DNA of 64,000 nucleotides from Clytia hemisphaerica (taxonomy: Eukaryota > Cnidaria > Hydrozoa > Leptothecata > Clytiidae). Each line of letters opens with the position of its first letter. Position 1 is the first letter of the stretch. The stretch lies in the NCBI GenBank assembly GCA_902728285.1, contig CACVBU010000402.1:603930-667929 (forward strand), read 5' to 3'. The notes under the pieces are model-generated. The model was not told the DNA's origin. It saw only the letters and a list, made by a program, of their open reading frames with translations, and did not search any database. This document shows, piece by piece, positions 38,501 through 47,500 of the stretch. A program made the translations under genes and the position numbers.

Positions 38501-41500
38501 AAAGTGGCTAGAAAGTGATTTTCGTGACACATCTCTTAGAACTAACTTTTTTTTGTGGAAACTCGCGAATTACTATGTCCTGATTGCAAAATCGAAAAGT
38601 TTCCGCGATTTTAGCGTGCAAGTGTCGAGAAAATCGGCTTAAAAGTTGACTTTTATCGATTTAATCGATTTTAATCGATTTTCATGAATTTAACAGTTTC
38701 TTGGTCATGAATTTTTACTTTTATGATGCATTTTGCTTGTAAATACTAGTAGCTATCAAATTATTACACTAACAATAAATTTAAGCGATGAAAATGTAGG
38801 AAAAACGGCTAAAATCGATAAAATCATCGATAAAGCATCGAATGTCAACTGAAAAACTTCGAATGAGTCTATAGACTTCAAAAATTGTCTGATTTGCCTG
38901 AAATTTTGCACACTTGGCCCTTGGGTGAATATCTGCAGATCTAAGTTTTCAATTTTTTGAAAATTTGGATTTTTGGGGTCTGGGGAGGAGTTTTTTGTCA
39001 AAACGAGGCTGAAACTTAGGGGCGGCCTGTAGACTTCAACAATGGTCAAATTTTGCTGAAATTTTGCACACTTGGCCTTTGGGTGAATATCTACAGATAT
39101 AATTTTTCATGGAAAATCGACCTAGAAAATCATATTATCGAGTTTATCGGTTTATCCTTGTGGCATAGATAGATTTCTTTACCGGTAAAGGCTTGACTAG
39201 GAATATCACGCCAGGTCTTGAAAAAATATTCCATTATATTCTCCTTGTATTTGCCGGACTTTAAAAACTTTTTCCATTAACGAGTTTTTTTCGAACCACC
39301 ATATATATTGATAACAGCTGCACCAGCACTGCCCCTTTTGAGACGCTCAGCTTTCATCAGGATATCTGCCACAAACTACATCGACTCGAATACAGCCAAA
39401 CTTTGATGACGGTTTTAAAGATGGTTGTAGCAAGATTTTCGAAGGTATCTGGTACATTTTTCAGCACTTGCAGCATGACCATTGCGTCAATGACCAAACA
39501 ACTTTTTTCAGGAATGGATGCAATCAACTTTTGACTTCGTCTCGAAGATTTCGAGTAACTTTGATTTCTGAGTTTTGACCATGCTCCCGTCGTACAATGA
39601 CAATGGTGAAGAGAAGGGGCGTAGAGTATATTTCAGCACTTCTTGCATATCAATATCCCGACTTTTGGCAAGTAGACAAGTTTTGCAAAAAGATCTTTGG
39701 TCAATTTGATTGCAACAATTTCGTTTTTTGTGTTCTTCACGTTCATTGTTTGGGACTGAGTACCAAAGGTTTTCAATTCGGTTTTCTTCATCGTTCGGTA
39801 AACGTCAGCCTCCTCACTTAACAAATTGTCTAAGTAGTCGTTAAGAGCAATTGAAGACGACGAGAATCACTTGGAAACGTTTTCATTACTTGGTACTTCG
39901 CTATCAGAGGATTTGCCCTCTCTCAATCATTTTGTTTGTCAATTGTACGGTCACAAAGAAACAGACGACCTTAATCGGGTTCATTTTACCATTTTCAAAA
40001 GTGGAAAATTTTCCGAGGAATCGCTCCGACCTACTGACGATTCTCTCTTGTTGCATACTCGACGTGCTAATTATCAAGTGTACATATGGAGGAGCTCTGT
40101 CACCCCAATGAGATTACCTTCTGCAAGTGACCACGGATGGGAGGTGAGAAAAAGTGGGCTGGAAATCAAATGGATATCACTACCCATCGCCCCCGATAGC
40201 ATCTTATCAATTCATCAGCAGTGGATGTAAATCAGGTTGTTCCATAAATCGCTGTTCCTGCAAAAAAGCCTCTTTTAAATGTAGTGATTTATGCAAATGT
40301 GAGGGTTGTGAAAATGGTAATGGCGAGACTACTGTGGAAGATGACACAGAGGAAGTAGATTACAATCTAGAAATGTGTGATAGTGGTGATGATTCAAATG
40401 ATAGTGATACTGAAATAGAATCTGACAGTGACAATGATGATGCACTAGTTTCAGAGTGGGAAACGTCTTTTAAATATTTGAATTTACATATAGAAATAAG
40501 TACTTAGAAGGCACAAAAAAGCTTAAAATTAACTCCTTTCTACGACCCAATTAAGGTTTGAGCAATTTTATCATAAAAGGGGCTCCCCCAGGGGCTGGCG
40601 TGACACGTGAATGAGCCTATTTTCTGACGTGAATACGTGAAATGGACTTTTTTAGCACGTGAATACGTGAATTGAGATATCAGCGTGAACGTGAAAATAT
40701 GAAAATAAGATTTTTCCACCGTGAATTCGTGAATCGAGATTTTTAGCGTGAACGTGAAAAGCAAATCATTGTCTAAAACACAAGGAAACTCTAAAAATCT
40801 ATCTAAGACCTAAATACCTAAATCTAAAAGTTTTTTTGCTTGCTTTGCTCGCATAGTCTTGGATTAACTTATTGTCATATTAACTTAGTGAAGTCATTCA
40901 AAATAATCAAAAATTTATAACATTAAAATTCTCAAAGATATCTAAACAAATTTTTTTATTTTTTCGAGGGCGTATTTTTTCATTTTTAACGACAAATTTT
41001 GTGATGCAAATACTGCATCCAACGAGAGTGTCTTTAGCCAAAACAAAAGAGATCCAACGAGAGTGTCTTTAGCCAAAACAAAAGAGTCTAGAGAAAAATT
41101 TTCTCCGTCAGCGTTTAATGATGGTCGTTTTCCGTAGTTACTTATATTGTTACTACAATGCAATACACAAAATGATACCGCGTTAACTTAGAGACTTAGA
41201 GGGTTTTTGCACCCTCAATAATTTGTAAGGTAGGTAGTTCAGAGTAGTTCTAAAACATCTTCTAAAAAATAATTCTCATAGATGATGCATGCACATGATG
41301 CGTTTTCAAATCTAGGCATTCTAAATTTTAAAAGCTTTTTCTTTAGCAAAACTCTTGGAACACGGAACCGGGTACGGCAGATACGTCGCTCGCCGTACCA
41401 GATTTTTGCCAACAAATGGTCAGTGTTAAATAAAATCAAAGATTTTCAAAATAAATTGTGTACGACCAAAAAAGGCATACTTGACTAACAATAGCGTATT

Positions 41501-44500
41501 AAGGCCGTTTTTCAGTCATCAAAGACGAGATTTTCCGAATAAATTTCGCGCTCGTGTTGTTGTTTTCCATACATTAGCAGGGTTCCCAGCGGTCAGGGAA
41601 AACCTGGAAAACCTGGAAAAAGTAGCTTTTTTGGAAAAAGTCAGAGAAAACCTGGAAAAGTCAGGGAAAATTTAGAAAAAGTAGTGAAAGTCAGGGAAAA
41701 GTCAGGGAACTTTTTTTGGAATAGTCAGGGAAAGTCAGGGAATTCCAAAATCAGTCAACTCCAAATTACAAATGATAATTGAAATGATATTATCCTTTTC
41801 ATCTTTCATTTTTGCCGGTATTTTATCAGCCAGTAAGTATTGGTGTATTGTAAGCTCTGTGATATTTATTTAGTCCACAGTTCTGACAGTTTTGTTTTAC
41901 TTATCTCTTAATTAGTTTCTTTTATTTCGTTTTAGTGATAGAAAAATGACCCGGGGGGGGGGGGCACTCAAGGTAAATGACCTACCAGACGTTCAGACCT
42001 TAAGGGTAGGTTTTTCATAGTTCAGGAAGGGTAAGGGTAGGAAATTACAAAACTGCACTGAACTGGACTGTAAGGGTAGGAAATTGTGATAAAAGGCCAA
42101 TTTTTTGGTAAAATTGGCACAAAAATTTTCGCCCTTACGGGCGAGAAGAGAAATTTGGAAAAAGTGCACTGTAAGGGTATGATTTTTCATGGAATTTCAC
42201 TGCACTCTAAGGGTCCGATTTTAGAAGCCAAATTTTGAAGAAAATCTTTTTAGAAAGAGGAAAGAGGAAAGTTTTCATTCAAATGATAGCACGTTCATCT
42301 TTACATACATACGACGGTACCCCTTTTGTATCCTGGTTTTAGTGGGGTTTTAGTAGACTCGCTTTTAAAAAAATATATGTATTGAAATTGTGTTAAGTTT
42401 TATTTTTTTTATCTCAATATGGTGTTTTTCAAAATACTGTTGGGGCGAACGGTCAGGGAAAAAGGCCCAATATTCTGCTCTGGTCAGGGAAAAAGGCACC
42501 TTGGTCAATCTAAAAGTCATGGAAAAAGGTCTTTTTTTTGGAAAAAGTCAGGGAAAAATATTTCTCTTAAGTGCTGGGAACCCTGATTAGTGAAGTTAAG
42601 TAAATCGGTAAAATCGCGAAGACGAACGAAAACTTAACAGGCTAGTGAGTTTCAACCAATCAAATTTAGTATTTTCACTATTTTATTACATTTGCCGTCT
42701 GTCGTCGTGACTATCCTGATATGCTTAACCTCAGTATTTTCTTCCATGAGATAGGGGTCCAATATTGGAATTTGCGTCCTCTGCTTGTACTACCGCTCCA
42801 CCTGAAGCTTGTGTTTATACGGCTTCTCAAACCATGATTGGAGATTAAAAAAGACTTCTTACGGGTCTGCGAGAAAGAAAATCCCACATCAAAAGCACCT
42901 TACGCCAGAAGGGTAGTTCTTTGAAACTTTGGCGCGGCAGACCTAACAAATTGCTTTATTAAATCTCAAATAGCTGTAAAAGATGCCTTAAAAGGTCGAC
43001 GCTATCGAGAATTAGGTCACAAACTGCAGAAAACTTCATATAGGCGAAAATGTTTGGCATAAGCCAAAGATATAAAAGAAAAATTGGCGCGTGAACGTGA
43101 ATATGGTTTTTTTTGCGCGTGAATACGTGAATTGGCAAAATTTTGTGTGTGAATATGTGAATTGGCAAAATTTTGTGCGTGAATACGTGAATTGAGGGTC
43201 GACTGGGGAGCCTCATAAAAAGAGTTTTATTCGTGAAATAATAGGTAAAATCGATACTTTATCGATAAATTATTGATAAATTAACGATATTTCGATTTTT
43301 TTCGATCTAGAATTTGATCTAGAATTTTTATTATATTATCATTTTCTTAGACATTGATGTGGTGAAGAAAAATAAGCTGTTATAATGTATTTTGACGACC
43401 TGAAGTACACCTTTTATACGTAAAAATTGACATTACCCGATAAACTCGATAATATGATTTTCTAGGTCGATTTTACGAATTTTCAAAAAATGAAAAATTA
43501 TATCTGTAGATATTCACCCAAAGGCCAAGTGTGCAAAATTTCAGCAAAATTTGACCATTGTTGAAGTCTATAGGCCACCCCTAAGTTTCAGCCTCGTTTT
43601 GACAAAAAACTCCTCCCCAGACCCCAAAAATCCAAATTTCCAAAAAATTGAAAACTTAGATCTACAGATATTTACCCAAGGGACAAGTGTGCAAAATTTC
43701 AGGCAAATCAGACAATTTTTGAAGTCTATAGACTCATTCGAAGTTTTTCAGTTGACATTCGATGCTTTATCGATGATTTTATCGATTTTAGCCGTTTTTC
43801 CTACATTTTCATCGCTTAAATTTATTGTTAGTGTAATAATTTTATAGCTACTAGTATTTACAAGCAAAATGCATCATAAAAGTGAAAATTCATGACCTAG
43901 AAACTGTTAAATTCATGAAAATCGATTAAAATCGATTAAATCGATAAAAGTCAACTTTTAAGCCGATTTTCTCGACACTTGCACGCTAAAATCGCGGAAA
44001 CTTTTTGATTTTGCAATCAGGACATAGTAATTCGCGAGTTTCCACAAAAAAAAGTTAGTTCTAAGAGATGTGTCACGAAACGAAACGATTTTCGACCTCA
44101 TCAGCAGCGGGACTATATGTTCGATTTTACGTTAAAAAGGTAAGTTACAATTCTAAGGCTCATTTTAATGCTATAAATTGTATAAAGGAGGTATGTCACA
44201 ATATTTTAAGATTGAATTAAGCAAATCATTTCAAATTAAGTGAAAAAAAAATTAGGGTCATTTTGAACAAAATAAAAAAAAAAGAATCTAGTAGCGTTTT
44301 TAGATCTTCTAAAACTAACCAAAATGCGTTTCGTTAAATAACTGAAAATTTTGAAAAAAAAGAAAATGTAACTTACCTCTTTTGGTTGTAAAACTTCTGC
44401 TACCATTTTTCATAAAATAACAACAATTTTTACAAGGCATAATCAATATTTGGGAATAACAAAGAATCAAAAAGTGTCAATGGAACAAAAACTCTTGATG

Positions 44501-47500
44501 ATGGTGGTAACCCAAATTCTTAAAGGTACCTAAATCATTGGGGTGAACCCAGGGGTGAACCCTTGCTACAATGAAGGCACCTAAATCATTGGGCTCTTGG
44601 GCTATAAAAACCATGATGCTATTTACAGGCCTCCTACACCTTCCAAATATTGCAAAATTGGCTTAATCTCTTAAATCTTACATGAACAAATATTTCTTTA
44701 CTTTCAGGTGCCTGATAAAAAACAACTCCATTTTTTTATATGTTTCATTATTTTTCTAACTCCATGAATTCTTAGGACCATGTCTATCGTCAATGAATAG
44801 TGCCTTTCTTTTCTCACAAAAGTTGGATCTCTACTATATATTAGAAGCTTTAAATAAATGTTACCTTGAGAATTCTGTTTTATATAAAACTTCTTTAGGG
44901 CCAACAAAATACAGTACTTTTGTAAAGTAATAACATTTTCACTCGCATTTTAAACTGTTTAAATACAAAATCATATAAGTCAGAAATGTTATTACTAGCT
45001 GAGTTGTTCTTCAAACAAAATTCTCATCTTTGACCCCATAATAACTTTTAACACCAATCTGTCTAATCATTTCATTGCAATTTTATTTTCAGGTTTAACC
45101 TAAGCTTTGACAGTGACGACTGTGGACTGGTTAAAATTACCATTTTGCCTTTTCATTTATTTGCAAGGATACCTATATCATACTGATCTATTTTAAATCC
45201 CATACCTTGAATAAAGATCATTTTATGAACTTCCATCGTCAGCCTTTTTTCAGATTTCAAAGGCTTGAACCAAATTTAGTTTGTGGTAAACTCGTCCTTC
45301 CCCATAGATATTTTCAACTTAATAATGTAAGCTCATTCTGATACAATCATTACCATACCTAACACTGGCCATTGGAATAATAAGGAATGAAACATTGACT
45401 TTGTCTTAGTGTGACAGCTAACCAGGCTTTCATCGGTTTTGTCAATGATTTTTAAACATGACACACAAATTTGAATGGTCGCACCCCTCCAGATTCGAAA
45501 ATCTTGTTTCCTAGTGAGGCACAATGAAACAAAAAATTCACAAGAGACCCTAATGTAAAAAAGGGTTACCACTACCACTAGGAACTGCAGATACTAATGT
45601 TAGATTCCTTCATAGGTATCACCATTTTGCTTGCTGCGTTGTTGGTGATGACTAGAGACTGTTACATTGTTGTGGTAATTCACAATTTATTTAAGCTAAA
45701 CAAAAAAATGAAAAGACCCTTTTGGTCAAAGGCTTAAATACCAGGCTTTTCTTTTCATTTAGGCAAAAAAAGGCTAGCAAATGGTTTGTTGAAAGGCTCT
45801 TCCCATCAGTCATGGCTATGATGGAGCAAATGTGTTGAAAAGGCATCTCCCTGTAAACAGTAGATGGGCTTCACTGTTGAAACGACGAGACATTATGACT
45901 GAAATAACTTAATGTTGATTATTATATTGACCTAGTGTAGTTAGCGTAGAAAATGAGAAGGCACTCATATTGTAAATTCATTGCATTGTTCCTGTCATTT
46001 TTTGGCACTAAGTCTTTCTTAAATTGTAACCATCACATGTTTTTTGTCAATTTTAGATGCAACACCCAGTGACAAGCCTGCTGAAGACTGGGTCCTTGTT
46101 GAACCACCAACTGTTGACGAAACCTCTGCTGTCAATGATGCTAGCACAAAACAAGATGAAGCTGTGAAGGAATCTCAAGAAACCCCTGTCCCAGAATCAA
46201 CATCTTCCGCAGATGTTGAAATGAAGGAAGACAAGAAAGAGGAAACAACTGAATCAAAGACTGCAAAAGCCGAAACTGATGAAGTAAAGGCACCTGAACC
46301 TAAAAAAGAAGAGCCTAAGGAAGAAGAAATCCAGTGAGTTAAATTTTGTTATAATAACGATTTAGATTATCAAAAGATGCAAAAATTCCAATGATTTCTT
46401 TGTCTGACACACATTTACTTTGTTAAGGGTTTTTTCTTCGTTTTTCCAGAGATGCAATGGTAGAGGTTGAAGTAGAAGAAGGTGAAGAGTTTGTCTTGTG
46501 TGAAGTTGCAGATGGAAAAGTTGGTCTTGATCAATGTAAGAATTTGCTGAAAGTAATTATTTAAAGATATGATTTATTGGAGGAAATCGTCAAATCATCG
46601 ACCATATAATGAATTGTTTCTTGTCTTTCTGTATTTTTATTCAATCATGGCGTTCTCTAATCTGATTTGAAGATGCGTGTTAAAAGTTTGCAAAAATGGT
46701 TACTTTCATGGTTTTAGATTCGTCTGACATCAATCTGGTCATCTCAAACAATGGATTGGCAGCTAGTCCATTAAGCAAGAATGGGTTCAGTTATTTGTGG
46801 GCTGGTGCAAGAGCTAATAGAGGTGTTAAAGGAGGAAAGATTGGTTATGAGGTCAAGGTATAAACATTTGTTCTTTTCCTTGAAAATTGAAATTTTTGAG
46901 TAAGTCTGGAATTTTGAAAAAAACATTAATTTCTCGTAAAACTTTACCTGGACTGCAGTGAAATATCTATTTTTGTATACTTTAGATCACTGGTAAAAAG
47001 GAAGTTGACCTTCCAGAGACAGAAATTCTTCATCATGCCATTCGTATCGGATGGAGCGCTGAGCACTCTGGAATGCAACTTGGTGAATCCAGCTCCTCGT
47101 ATGGTTATGAAAGTACTGGTAAGGTTTGTGCCTCCTCCAGCTTCTATACATATGGTGTAACATTTGGTGAAGGTGATGTCATTGGCACCTATCTTGACTT
47201 AGAAAGTGAGCCCAAAAGCTTGAAATACACCAAAAATGGAGAAGACTTGGGTGTTGCTATGTCACTGACCATCAATTTAGACGAGAAACCGCTGTTCCCC
47301 CATATCTTGGTTCGAAACATGTCGGTTGAATTGAATTTTGGTGACAATGAAACACCTTTTAATGAGACACCAGAAGGCTTCACTCTCTTGCAGAATGGAA
47401 GTGAAGAACAAACCGTAAAAATGACAAGCACTCGACTTGCTGAAGATGAAATGCCTGAGGTATTTTGATTAGAATCCTACTAGTCTGGAATATAAGTTTC

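Larger units (their letters stand above)
38480..44112. mobile_element. Long-armed inverted-repeat element (about 670-bp arms)
   Basis: The left arm is about 38480-39152 and the right arm about 43437-44112. They are inverses of each other over nearly their whole length. Both encode the same 97-residue chance frame on opposite strands. Outer ends read GTTCCGCTGCTG and the inverse of GTCCCGCTGCTG, each next to TA, so a TA target is possible. Each arm has two diverged copies of a unit around TTGCACACTTGGCC. The interior has two gene fragments (39210-40507) and a 2.6-kb insertion. Without the insertion it would be about 3.0 kb. Confidence 0.8.

Noticed and set aside
38756-39049. 97-codon frame, and its twin at 43551-43847
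   Set aside because: The two copies are mirror images in the inverted arms. The sequence is internally repetitive and has no domain.
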